DNA of 64,000 bases from Maribacter orientalis (GTDB taxonomy: Bacteria > Bacteroidota > Bacteroidia > Flavobacteriales > Flavobacteriaceae): positions 1-64,000 of the forward strand of contig NZ_FNZN01000010.1 of the NCBI RefSeq assembly GCF_900109345.1, written 5' to 3'. Of this stretch, positions 26,101-34,009 are shown piece by piece; positions within the stretch are counted from its first letter, which is position 1; each line of letters begins with the position of its first letter. Below the pieces are notes generated by a model. The model made no database searches and was not told the DNA's origin. It saw nothing but the letters and a program-made list of their open reading frames with translations. The position numbers and the translations under genes are program-made.

Positions 26101-26547
26101 CCAATCGGACGCAACTGGTATTAAATGCTCAGCCAAGTTCGGATTCAAAGCTGCCATTTCCCAAGCAATTCCGCCACCTAATGACCCTCCGATGATGGCG
26201 AACAAACGCTCTACTTTTAGTAGTTCTAAACCTAATAAAAATATTCTTGCTACATCTCCCGCTACAAAATCCTTGTAGTTTTCAATGACAAACTTATCAT
26301 GTCCGTTACCAGGAATGTTGAATGCTAATATGGTATACTTCTGAGTGTCGATACATTTCTCTTCTCCGATAAGGGCAGACCACCAACCCTCTTCACCAGT
26401 AACGTTAGAATTACCGGTCAAGGCATGATTCACTAAAATTATGGGCGCCGTATGTAATTTCTTCCCGAACAACTGATAAGACAATTGAATATCTTGGGTT
26501 GCACCGTTTAGGGTCTTATATTTTTTAATTTGTAATTGATGTAGCAT
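23161..26547 (-). CDS. Three-enzyme fusion: homoserine acyltransferase, aspartate kinase, homoserine dehydrogenase
   Basis: One 1128-residue reading frame with three parts. Residues 1 to about 320 are a MetX-like alpha/beta hydrolase with NHALTGNSN, nucleophile elbow GGSLGGGIAWE, acid GVDSDMF and histidine LHGHDAF, for O-acetylation of homoserine. From about 326, KILKFGGKSLS begins an aspartate kinase with GFISSTLDGETTTLGRNGSNYSA and ACT regulatory segments. From about 775, VVIFGHGNVGGT starts homoserine dehydrogenase with GVFSGSLSYIFNTF and DPREDLSGNDVGRKLLIL. The protein therefore contains the first and third steps of the aspartate pathway plus the committed step to methionine. It lies between metY and metZ. 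The kinase motif FGGKS replaces the usual FGGTS. Confidence 0.93.
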   Translation of the reverse strand: MLHQLQIKKYKTLNGATQDIQLSYQLFGKKLHTAPIILVNHALTGNSNVTGEEGWWSALIGEEKCIDTQKYTILAFNIPGNGHDKFVIENYKDFVAGDVARIFLLGLELLKVERLFAIIGGSLGGGIAWEMAALNPNLAEHLIPVASDWKSTDWLIANCQIQEQFLVNSKQPVHDARMHAMLCYRTPASFKERFKRSTNEELKVFNVESWLMHHGDKLQERFQLSAYKLMNQLLKTIDVTRGGEQNFIKLQNSNTNIHIIGVDSDMFFTAQENKDTFKQLAQAKSNVTYGEVQSLHGHDAFLIEFDQMEKLLTGIFNTNGNIKKIKILKFGGKSLSNGEGLERVLDIVKNKVNNDENIAIVLSAREKATDQLESILEKAAKGKDYKTDFEALEKYQKHTYTNVSLSAEFKGLAKLYEGVSLLGDYSAKIKDEVLAYGELISAKLVTKLLIGKGIKAKMVDTRDVIKTDNTFGDAKVLEAESKERVLLKFAEIPKDTVAVITGFISSTLDGETTTLGRNGSNYSAALLANFLDAEELQNYTHVDGIYTANPDYVPEAKKLANLSYAEANELANFGATILHAKTIIPLIEKNIPLRILNTYNDDNEGTLISAKSSKEGIKSLSVIEDVAMINIEGRGLLGKVGVDARIFKALEASNISVSIISQGSSERGIGLVVKKDKAKRAKLALENEFSHDFESQDINMITVMDDVSIISIVGQDLSTFHNPFNALIKNQIVPLLFNNTVSGKNVSLVVKKSDLYKAVNVMHGQVFGISKKINVVIFGHGNVGGTLIDQILKSAKTIKERKKLDLRVFGIANSKKILLNEKGMTKNWKTNLNQNGKSYKIQDVFDFAKRHHLENLIIIDNTASQDFVANYFDFVEHGFDIVSSNKIANTLRYDFYQLLREELQKNQKQYLYETNVGAGLPLIDTIKLLHLSGENITRIKGVFSGSLSYIFNTFSEIDLPFSSILKDAMQQGFTEPDPREDLSGNDVGRKLLILARELDLHNEFSDIHIDNLIPKKLQDGNVDFFMEHLEVLDAKFNEIKKNQKPNHVLRYVGDLHGNLQKEKGVLDVKLISVPKESALGQVKGSDSIIEIYTESYGENPLVIQGAGAGAAVTARGVFGDILRIAEKG

Positions 26548-26573
26548 CTATTTCGAAATCAATTTGTGGCTTC

Positions 26574-26635
26574 GGCTCCGCTCAGCCACCAAAATAAATA
26601 AAATTTTTCTGGCCAATCGGACACTGAGCGGAGCC
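26574..26635. repeat. Inverted repeat, REP-like
   Basis: GGCTCCGCTCAG (26574-26585) and its exact complement CTGAGCGGAGCC (26624-26635) flank 38 mostly AT bases. The left copy is itself set in a small palindrome (GTGGCT...AGCCAC). No T-run follows on either strand, so it is not a normal terminator. The GC-rich arms stand out from the local composition and look like a dispersed intergenic repeat. Confidence 0.6.
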
Positions 26636-26668
26636 AAAGTGACCGATTACTAATACTAAAGCTCCTAT

Positions 26669-27943
26669 TTAAAGACTTGCAAATGCCTGCTCTAAATCGG
26701 CTTTTAAATCCTCTATATCCTCTAAACCAACTGACAAACGAATTAAATCTTGACCTACTCCAGCGTTTTCTTGCTGCTCTGCAGTCAATTGTTGATGCGT
26801 TGTACTTGCAGGGTGAATAATCAATGACTTGGTATCACCGATATTCGCTAACAACGAAAATATTTTGGTAGCATCGGTTACTTTTTTCGCAGCTTCAAAG
26901 CCCCCTTTTACACCAAAGGTAACTAATCCGCTTTGTCCTTTTGGTAAATATTCTTTCGCTAATGCATTGTACTTATTACTTTTAAGTCCTGGGTAATTTA
27001 CCCATTCCACCTCTTCTCTACCTTCTAACCAGGTAGCCAGTTCCAGTGCATTTGCACTGTGTTGTTTTATACGAACCGGTAATGTTTCTAAACCTTGTAT
27101 AATTTGAAAAGCGTTAAACGGACTCAATGCTCCACCAAAATCACGCAGACCTTCTAAAATCAATTTAAAGGTAAAAGCTGCTGCACCTAAAGCTTCACTA
27201 TACACCAAACCGTGATATCCGGCAGATGGCTCTGTAAACTCAGGAAACTTTCCGTTGGTCCAATCAAAAGTACCGGCATCTACAATGGCACCTCCTAATG
27301 AAGTTCCTTGTCCGCCAATATATTTTGTCAAAGAGTGAATTACCAGGTTGGCACCGTGTTCAATCGGATTCAACAATGCTGGAGTAGCTACAGTGTTATC
27401 TACAATAAAAGGTACTTCAGCTGCTTTTGCTTCTTTTGAAATTGCTTTCAAATCCAATACATCTAATTTCGGATTCCCTAAAGATTCTACGAAAAATACT
27501 CTCGTATTATCTTGTACCGCATCCTTAAAGTTTTTGGCATCCGAAGCATCAACGAAAGTAGTTGTGATACCGAACCTTGGTAGGGTTACATTCAATAAAT
27601 TAAACGTACCACCATATAAACTACTCGATGCCACGATGTGGTCACCTGCTTTTAACAAAGTCAATAATCCTGTTGAGATAGCTGCCGTACCCGACGCGAA
27701 TACCACCGCACCGATACCACCTTCTACAGCAGCTAATCTGTCTTGCAAAATTTGATTGGTAGGATTGTTTAAACGGGTGTAAATAAAACCAAGTTCTTTT
27801 AACGAAAAAAGATTGGCGGCATGATCCGTATCCTTAAATACATAGGATGATGTTTGATAAATAGGCACTGCTCTTGTACCACCATTAGTAGTCGTGTCGT
27901 GCCCTGCGTGTAATGCGTTTGTTGCTAATTTGTGATTACTCAT
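26669..27943 (-). CDS. metY: O-acetylhomoserine sulfhydrylase
   Basis: A 424-residue PLP enzyme that joins O-acetylhomoserine and sulfide to give homocysteine. Family marks are TNALHAGHD, YTRLNNPTNQILQDRLAAVEGG, VESLGNPKLDVLD, the lysine segment VIHSLTKYIGGQGTSLGG, and FSLLANIGDTKSLIIHPASTTHQQL. The length and the insert around FTEPSAGYHGLVYSEALG are typical of MetY rather than cystathionine synthase. It heads the operon and lies behind a SAM-I riboswitch, so SAM should repress the whole homocysteine branch here. Confidence 0.94.
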   Translation of the reverse strand: MSNHKLATNALHAGHDTTTNGGTRAVPIYQTSSYVFKDTDHAANLFSLKELGFIYTRLNNPTNQILQDRLAAVEGGIGAVVFASGTAAISTGLLTLLKAGDHIVASSSLYGGTFNLLNVTLPRFGITTTFVDASDAKNFKDAVQDNTRVFFVESLGNPKLDVLDLKAISKEAKAAEVPFIVDNTVATPALLNPIEHGANLVIHSLTKYIGGQGTSLGGAIVDAGTFDWTNGKFPEFTEPSAGYHGLVYSEALGAAAFTFKLILEGLRDFGGALSPFNAFQIIQGLETLPVRIKQHSANALELATWLEGREEVEWVNYPGLKSNKYNALAKEYLPKGQSGLVTFGVKGGFEAAKKVTDATKIFSLLANIGDTKSLIIHPASTTHQQLTAEQQENAGVGQDLIRLSVGLEDIEDLKADLEQAFASL

Positions 27944-28064
27944 GATTTTGTTGTTTTTAAATATTATTTAAATAATTAAAAAGCTCATCCTCGACCGACA
28001 TAAAATGTGGGTAGGTAAAATCAAAAAGTTATAAGAAAGTAATATCGAAAAAAAATCGATTACT

Positions 28065-28164
28065 GTTATCCTTCCCGTAAGGGTAGAATGTAGCACCTTC
28101 TTTGTATAGAACAAAGGGTTGCTAAGGTTTCAAAGGGTCTAATCCCTCCACCTTTCTTGATAAC
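28065..28164 (-). promoter_or_regulatory. SAM-I (S-box) riboswitch upstream of metY
   Basis: On the minus strand GTTATCAAGAAAGG, TGGAGGGATTAGACCCTTTGA, AACCTTAGCAACC, a CTTTGT...ACAAAG hairpin and GGTGCTACATTCTACCC follow in order, closed by GATAAC pairing with GTTATC. The layout matches the metH copy (12895-13000) nearly block by block. Just downstream, AGTAATCGA and TCGATATTACT could form an expression-platform hairpin around a T-run. Confidence 0.93.
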
Positions 28165-28170
28165 TATTCA

Positions 28171-28565
28171 ATATGTGTTTGAACTTTGCCTTGCAAATAT
28201 AAGGGCAGAGAATTTTAAAAACCTAATGATTTAGAAAAATTTATGTAAAATCACAAGTTGTTTAGTTTAAGGGGCTGTTTATAACTAATTGTGTAAATAA
28301 TCGATCAATATCGCTAGTTTTTTGTTTATCCATTAGAAAAACTTCTTAACCACGAATATCACTTCGAATGTCTTTTGTAACCCTTTTGGGAAGGAAAAAT
28401 TGTATTGAGAAACTTGCTTACTGTTAGGTTAATTATTTACTAACAATTGACCTACGTATCTGACCTATAATATTCTCGACACACTCCTGACCTAATTTTC
28501 AATTAGATCAAGAGCACTCGAACTGATATTTTTACAACAACCCACAACTGTCAACTGTAAATTTT
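28171..28565. other. Intergenic stretch between sulfatase and metY riboswitch
   Basis: No credible gene. It should contain the metY promoter. On the plus strand 28271-28296 reads GGGGCTGTTTATAACTAATT followed by GTGTAA, which resembles, from memory, terminal repeats of IS256-family elements; no transposase or second end is seen. The rest is unremarkable AT-rich sequence. Confidence 0.4.
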
Positions 28566-30188
28566 CTATTTTATCATGCCCGCACTTTTATACTTATCAA
28601 TATATTTTTGATCTTGCTCTGGGGAGTCTTTGTACTTTATACGTAATGCGATTAAATCTTTCTTCAATTTTTTAACGGTTCCGGCATAGGCTGGGTCGTT
28701 GTATACATTGTTCATTTCATTAGGGTCTTTTAACCTATCGTACAATTCCCATTCGTCAACATCATAGTAAAAATGAACTAACTTAAATTCCTTGTTTACA
28801 ATGCCGTAGTGACGTTTTACCATATGTACCGATGGATATTCGTAGTACTGATAATACACTGCATCACGGGTCCAGTCTTTTTTGTTTCCTTTCAAAAGCG
28901 GAATCAAACTTTCTCCTTGCATATCATTTGGTGGTGTAATGCCCACAGCTTCTAACATGGTTTGTGCAAAGTCTAAATTCTGCACCATTTCATTTTCTAC
29001 AGAACCTGGTTTCACCACATTTGGCCAACGTATTAACAATGGAGTTTTAAAAGATTCATCATAAATAAATCGCTTATCGAACCAACCATGTTCACCCAAG
29101 TAAAAACCTTGATCGGATGTATAAATAACAATCGTATTTTCTGCCAGTCCGCTTTCATCTAAATAATCTAAAAGTCTACCTACATTGTCATCCACCGAAG
29201 AAATACTGCCCAAATAATCTTGCATATAGCGTTGGTATTTCCATTTCATTTTCTCGGTATCGGTCATTTTAGGCCAGTTCTCATAGAAGAAATCATTAAT
29301 GGAATCTAACACCGGGTCATACAATGCTTTTTGCTCTACCGTAGCACGATTATATGGGCCATAAAATCCGTTCGGATATTCTTCCACGACCGGAAAAACC
29401 TTGCCCTCCATTTTAGCCAAGGTCTCTGGTCTAATCTTGCTATCATGACTGTACATCATATGGGTCAACAAATTCATTTCAGCTGTTTTTGCCGCTGAAC
29501 CTCTATTCTTGTAATCGTCAAAAAGCGTTTCTGGTTCAGGGAATGTTTTCTTGGTAAATTCCTTAAACTTATCGGCTCTTGGCCACCATGGGCGGTGCGG
29601 TGCTTTGTGCAAATACATCATCATAAATGGTTTGTGGTCTGCAGCTTCTTTCTTTAACCAATCGAGAGATACATCGGTAATGATATCGGTTACATAGCCT
29701 TGCTTGGTGATCGTATCGCCATTGGTTACGATAAAATCGGGGTTAATATAATTACCTTGACCCGGTAGGATCATAAACTCATCTACCCCTTTTGGATTAT
29801 TGCCAAAATGAAGCTTCCCGAACATGGCGGTTTTATAGCCGTTCTCTTTAAATATTTGTGGAAAGGTGACTTGCGTAGTATCGAACGGAAAATAGTTATC
29901 TACTTTTCCATTGATATGCGTGTGCTTACCTGTTAGAATTGTAGCTCTAGATGGTGCACAAATAGAGTTGGTAACACTGGCATTCGTAAACAGCATACCC
30001 TCTTTTGCCAAACGATCTATATTTGGTGTCTGAATCAGCTTATCATCATAAGCGCTTATCGCCTGATAGGCATGATCATCTGACATAATGAAAATAATAT
30101 TAGGCCGTTTGGTTTTGCTTTTTTGTGCTTCTGCGGTTATTGGCAAAAGAAATAAAACACCTACTATGGCTAAGATTAGTTTATTCAT
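28566..30188 (-). CDS. Secreted sulfatase (type I, formylglycine)
   Basis: A 540-residue enzyme with signal peptide LILAIVGVLFLLPITAEAQ. RPNIIFIMSDDHAYQAIS gives the calcium-binding aspartates. The sulfatase signature is SICAPSRATILTGKHTH, with the Cys (near residue 77) that is converted to formylglycine. TSDQGFYLGEHGWFDKRFIYDESFKTPLLIRWP is the C-terminal half of the metal site. Such enzymes in marine Flavobacteria release sulfate from algal or host polysaccharides; the exact glycan cannot be told from this sequence. No polysaccharide-utilisation neighbours (SusC/SusD) are present, so it stands alone. Confidence 0.9.
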   Translation of the reverse strand: MNKLILAIVGVLFLLPITAEAQKSKTKRPNIIFIMSDDHAYQAISAYDDKLIQTPNIDRLAKEGMLFTNASVTNSICAPSRATILTGKHTHINGKVDNYFPFDTTQVTFPQIFKENGYKTAMFGKLHFGNNPKGVDEFMILPGQGNYINPDFIVTNGDTITKQGYVTDIITDVSLDWLKKEAADHKPFMMMYLHKAPHRPWWPRADKFKEFTKKTFPEPETLFDDYKNRGSAAKTAEMNLLTHMMYSHDSKIRPETLAKMEGKVFPVVEEYPNGFYGPYNRATVEQKALYDPVLDSINDFFYENWPKMTDTEKMKWKYQRYMQDYLGSISSVDDNVGRLLDYLDESGLAENTIVIYTSDQGFYLGEHGWFDKRFIYDESFKTPLLIRWPNVVKPGSVENEMVQNLDFAQTMLEAVGITPPNDMQGESLIPLLKGNKKDWTRDAVYYQYYEYPSVHMVKRHYGIVNKEFKLVHFYYDVDEWELYDRLKDPNEMNNVYNDPAYAGTVKKLKKDLIALRIKYKDSPEQDQKYIDKYKSAGMIK

Positions 30189-30294
30189 TTTTGTTGTTGA
30201 TTTTCTTATTGATTGGTGAGTTTAATTTACACTTAATGTAATGGCATTTTTAAAGTACTTATCCAAAAGAAAATAATTAAGCTGTCAAGATTAT

Positions 30295-30948
30295 TCAACT
30301 TAATTTTTTTTCGATTTTCTTCAATATGCCATAAACGCAATTAAAATAGTGAAATGAATGATTTTTAGCTAATTCAGATTTTGCAAGCCCTTGAAATTGA
30401 GGGATATCAGAAATACTACATTCCTTAAAATTTAACTTTTCTTCATCTATATCCCTGAAAGAACCCATCCAAAATGGCACTTTTATATCCTTAAAAATTT
30501 TTCTAGAATCTGAATGAGAAAAACCATTTCTTAAACGTTCTCTAAATTCGTGCAATATTTTCTTCTCTTCTTTTGAAATTAACCCTTTACTACAAGATCT
30601 ATTGATAGTTCCACTCAAATCCAAACCATTGTATTTATCAAGTCCATCTTTATAAAAAGTATCCATGTCATTCAAATCATTTAAAAGCTTTACACCATAT
30701 TCAGAATAAAGTAATCCCGTTTTCAACGTGTCTTCTAATAAATGGTTTGTTAAAGTAATAGCCGCTTGATTAAGCCCAAAGAAAATACAATAACATATTT
30801 CAGTTCTTACCTCTTTTAGGTTATCCAATACTGTTAGTTCGTCCTCAAAAAACGGCTTTATTCTAGCAACCTGAAGTAAGTCGAAATCTAACTTACTATT
30901 AACCATTTCAGTAATAAACTTTTCAATTACCTTATTTTGATTATCCAA
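30295..30948 (-). CDS. Hypothetical protein with HEPN-like features
   Basis: A 217-residue, probably cytoplasmic, helical protein; I do not recognise a named family. The segment EFRERLRNGFSHSD near residue 140 contains R-N-x3-H, the catalytic R-x4-6-H pattern of HEPN ribonucleases, in a helical context similar to DUF4145/HEPN-type proteins. No antitoxin-like partner (for example a MNT nucleotidyltransferase) lies next to it, and the flanks are an extracellular sulfatase and an S15 hydrolase. It could be an accessory gene. The function is unknown. Confidence 0.6.
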   Translation of the reverse strand: MDNQNKVIEKFITEMVNSKLDFDLLQVARIKPFFEDELTVLDNLKEVRTEICYCIFFGLNQAAITLTNHLLEDTLKTGLLYSEYGVKLLNDLNDMDTFYKDGLDKYNGLDLSGTINRSCSKGLISKEEKKILHEFRERLRNGFSHSDSRKIFKDIKVPFWMGSFRDIDEEKLNFKECSISDIPQFQGLAKSELAKNHSFHYFNCVYGILKKIEKKLS

Positions 30949-30998
30949 ATTGAATTAAGATTAAAATTTTATTTAGCACTCATTGCTCACTATGCTCA

Positions 30999-32939
30999 CT
31001 ACTCCAACACCGAAAACTCAATACTAGAATCTGTAAATACGGTATGGGTTTGAGTTTTAAAGTCCGCCTCATCTGCTTCAAAGATATTCTCCACATAGGT
31101 CTGTGGATTCAAATCTATGAGCGGGAACCAGGAACTCTGTACTTGCACCTGTAACTTGTGCCCCTTTTTAATGGTATGGAAAACATCTTGCAGTTTAATA
31201 GTAACATCGGTCTTTTGGTTCGGCACAAAAGGTTCAGGGTTGGAGAAGCTATTTCTAAAACGCCCACGTAATACTTCGCTGCGCACCATTAAATGGTAAT
31301 TGCTCATTTTTAAATGGTCTTGCATGCCTTCATAAGCAGGTTCATCGGCTGGGTGCACATCTATTATTTTTACAATCCAATCTGCTGCAGTACCTGTCGT
31401 CGCTACTTTTAACTTGGCTAGAATATCTCCTGCTAAGGTTAGGTCATTTTCCATGACTTCGGTTTCAAACACCAATACATCACTACGGCGAGCGGCAAAC
31501 CGCTGATCATCGGTCATATATTTTCTTGGGGTAAACACGGTCTTGATATCTTCTGAATACGGCACCGGTTTTTTAATATCACTTACAAATTGAATGCCTT
31601 CTACCTTTTTGGGTTCGGTAGTCAATTCTTGGTCTGCTGATAAGTACATGTCTTTTTTAACCATTCCTTTTGGTGGCCAAGTATCATATGTTTTCCAGTC
31701 TTTTCTTCCAGTATCAAATACATAGGCTTCTGGTAACCCACTATTCTTATCTCCTTTTCCTTTTAGAAAATGGTCGAAGAACTTGGTTTCAATCTTTTCT
31801 TGAAAAAACTCAGAAATGGAATCCCCGAAATAGTAGTTGCCAACGGTATTTTGACCTTTGCTACGTGCCCATCCGCCGTGATCCCATGGTCCGAAAACCA
31901 AGGTATTATAATTATCGGCGTTGTACTTCTCAATATTCTTATAGGTTTCTAACGGTCCATATAAATCTTCCGCATCAAACTCGCCTGCAACGACCATCGT
32001 AGCCACTGTAGGCTTTACATTTTTCAAATGCTGAATCAATCCCCTACTCTGCCAAAGTTCGTCGTAGTTAGGGTGCTCTTTTAACTCGTTCCAAAAATAA
32101 TCATCGGTCACGCCTTCTTTTGCCATACGTGGTGTATCGGCAGTTTCATATTCAAAGAACTTATCCAAATTTTTTAACGGACCTTCATCCAAAAAGAATT
32201 GGTACTGATCTTCGGTCGGTAATTCTGGTAATACATACCAAGCAGTGTCTATAGGTTGGTCGTTATTGGGGCGTGGTGTTCCAAACAATGAAGTCGCCCT
32301 AAAATAGCTCAATAAATACGCTCCGTTGTGGTGAAAATCATCAAAAAAGAAATCAGCTATACTCGCTTGCGGAGAGGCTGCCTTCAACGCCGGGTGAGCA
32401 TCTACCACCGCATAAGTGGAATAAAAACCGGGATAGGAAATTCCCCAAATACCCACATTCCCATTGTTGTTATCCACATTATTTACCAGCCAGTCTATCG
32501 TATCATAAGTATCGGAACTTTCGTCGATATCTTGATCTGATTTTTTATTGGGATGATATGCACGCATATTTTCATAGTGCCCTTCGCTTAACCAGCGACC
32601 ACGAACATCTTGGTAGACCACTATATACCCATCTTGCATCATATGAATATTTGGAGCGATTTTCTCCTTGAATTTTCCCGCTCCGTATGGCTGCGAACTG
32701 TAAGGCGTTCGCTGCATGATAATAGGATATTTTTTTGAAGTATCCTTTGGGGAATATATTGTAGTGTGGAGTTTTATGCCGTCACGCATGACAATATCTA
32801 CCTCCTTTTTAATGTAGTTATCCGCAACAAAGGTTTCGGAGATTTCAGCATCCGCTACTTTAGGTGTTTTTCTACAGGAAATAATCAGCGAAGAAATAAA
32901 AATAAGCGTAAAAAGGTGTTTGATGGTAAACTTTGGCAT
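30999..32939 (-). CDS. CocE/NonD-type S15 hydrolase (X-Pro dipeptidyl-peptidase-like), lipoprotein
   Basis: A 646-residue exported enzyme with signal peptide HLFTLIFISSLIISC and a lipobox cysteine near residue 22. The alpha/beta hydrolase part (about 50-400) opens with VDIVMRDGIKLHTTIYSP. It has the nucleophile motif GISYPGFYSTY, an acid near VVAGEFDAEDLYGP, and the histidine FGPWDHGGWAR. The C-terminal X-Pro jelly-roll domain (about 430-640) contains GHKLQVQVQSSWFPLIDLNPQT. Relatives include glutaryl-7-ACA acylase, cocaine esterase and proline dipeptidyl-peptidases; the substrate is not predictable. Confidence 0.88.
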   Translation of the reverse strand: MPKFTIKHLFTLIFISSLIISCRKTPKVADAEISETFVADNYIKKEVDIVMRDGIKLHTTIYSPKDTSKKYPIIMQRTPYSSQPYGAGKFKEKIAPNIHMMQDGYIVVYQDVRGRWLSEGHYENMRAYHPNKKSDQDIDESSDTYDTIDWLVNNVDNNNGNVGIWGISYPGFYSTYAVVDAHPALKAASPQASIADFFFDDFHHNGAYLLSYFRATSLFGTPRPNNDQPIDTAWYVLPELPTEDQYQFFLDEGPLKNLDKFFEYETADTPRMAKEGVTDDYFWNELKEHPNYDELWQSRGLIQHLKNVKPTVATMVVAGEFDAEDLYGPLETYKNIEKYNADNYNTLVFGPWDHGGWARSKGQNTVGNYYFGDSISEFFQEKIETKFFDHFLKGKGDKNSGLPEAYVFDTGRKDWKTYDTWPPKGMVKKDMYLSADQELTTEPKKVEGIQFVSDIKKPVPYSEDIKTVFTPRKYMTDDQRFAARRSDVLVFETEVMENDLTLAGDILAKLKVATTGTAADWIVKIIDVHPADEPAYEGMQDHLKMSNYHLMVRSEVLRGRFRNSFSNPEPFVPNQKTDVTIKLQDVFHTIKKGHKLQVQVQSSWFPLIDLNPQTYVENIFEADEADFKTQTHTVFTDSSIEFSVLE

Positions 32940-33269
32940 GTCTTAAGTGTTTGAAGTCTTAAATCTAAGAAAGTTTACTCGATTATTTAGATTTTAACAT
33001 GACCGGAATTACGATATAAAAACTACCAAAAGCATTTCGACTGCCCTCAATGTAAATAACAAATTAAATGGCGTGTCTCTAAGAGAGAGATTGCTTCTCC
33101 ATTTCTACTTGATGGTAGAATTGCTCGCAATGACGTTTATATTTAAATCATGAATAACTTCTTTGTCAATCTTAAAATTCCTGAAAAGAAATCGTTCCTG
33201 TATACTTGATTTTTAGAATCTTGGAGTATTTGATTTTTCATTTAAAGGGCTTTTAGGCAGGGTCGATAT
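32940..33269. repeat. Gene-free stretch with REP-like relics
   Basis: No gene. At 33029-33048 GCATTTCGACTGCCCTCAAT and at 33089-33136 GAGATTGCTTCTCC ... AATTGCTCGCAATGACG resemble, from memory, common dispersed bacterial repeats built on GAGATTGCTTC.../...CTCGCAATGACG. Both are degenerate. Confidence 0.4.
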
Positions 33270-33476
33270 TTAGTCGAAAAAGGGAAATACACTCACTGTT
33301 TTACTAGCCATTTTAGATTTTTCAATTTCAAAATCTAGATTAAATTTCATTGAGCGATACTCGGTCTTTGCAGTATCTAAAACAACAAACTCAGAAATTA
33401 GGTCAGTTTCTTTTGAGCAAGATTGCAATAGAATGTATAGCAAAATAGCTAAGGGTACTTTGTAGGGTTTAAGCAT
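33270..33476 (-). CDS. Small putative lipoprotein, possibly a gene remnant
   Basis: A 68-residue frame with a good lipoprotein signal (VPLAILLYILLQSC, Cys20) followed by SKETDLISEFVVLD. The beginning resembles N-termini of larger secreted Flavobacteria proteins, while the rest gives no domain. It sits in a repeat-rich, gene-poor stretch, so it may be the eroded 5' end of a longer gene. The signal peptide is the only real support. Confidence 0.4.
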   Translation of the reverse strand: MLKPYKVPLAILLYILLQSCSKETDLISEFVVLDTAKTEYRSMKFNLDFEIEKSKMASKTVSVFPFFD

Positions 33477-34009
33477 GGCATTCGTAGGTTAAGTTATTTT
33501 CTAAATAGGTTTTTCAAAGATTCCACATATTTAAACAGTATTAAAATTTAGCTGACGTTTGGGGCTTCAACTTGAACTTATTTCTGTCTGTTTTTCGATT
33601 GTACTATTACTATATTTTTCATCTTTTTAGGTGGCGAGATTTGGGATTCACCATTAATTACAATTTAAATATATGTAATCTTTTTCCTACAAATATAATT
33701 TTGTGGTGTAGCTATTCAAAGTTGTTGTGTAAGTATCTTAAACTGTTTGTGTGTAAATTTTTGAACATATAAAAGCTTATTAATATAAATTCGATAATGA
33801 GATTTTGAAGAATGTTTATCTCGCAATTGACCTTGTATTTTGACTACACCTGCCATACGGCTGTCAGGATTCATGACGCAGCTGTAAATGCAATTGCGAA
33901 GTACGAAGCAAACCCTGAGTATCGTACCTCAGAAGTTAGGTTGCTTCGTACCTCGCAATATCAAATTATTTATAAAAGCCTTCTGCCCTGAGGCTAGAAC
34001 ACTATGAAG
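33477..34009. other. Gene-poor stretch downstream of metK
   Basis: AT-rich with no supported gene. It contains the long inverted repeat at 33893-33959. I see no tRNA-like fold or terminator with a proper T-tail. Confidence 0.4.
33893..33959. repeat. Long inverted repeat, REP-like cruciform
   Basis: Arms ATTGCGAAGTACGAAGCAA (33893-33911) and TTGCTTCGTACCTCGCAAT (33941-33959) match at 18 of 19 positions. Inside, CTGAG (33915-33919) and CTCAG (33928-33932) make a second small stem. The unit lies 51 bases after the metK stop codon. It lacks a T-run, so a dispersed repeat is more likely than a terminator, although it could protect the metK transcript end. Confidence 0.65.

Noticed and set aside
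33572-33772. 66-residue Tyr/Phe/Leu-rich frame on the plus strand
   Set aside because: Its composition follows from AT-rich intergenic DNA; it has no signal peptide structure, no neighbour support and no terminator or hairpin that would make it a leader peptide.
33841-33960. tRNA or other stable RNA near metK
   Set aside because: The fold is a simple near-perfect inverted repeat with no cloverleaf, T-loop or CCA; a REP-like repeat explains it better.
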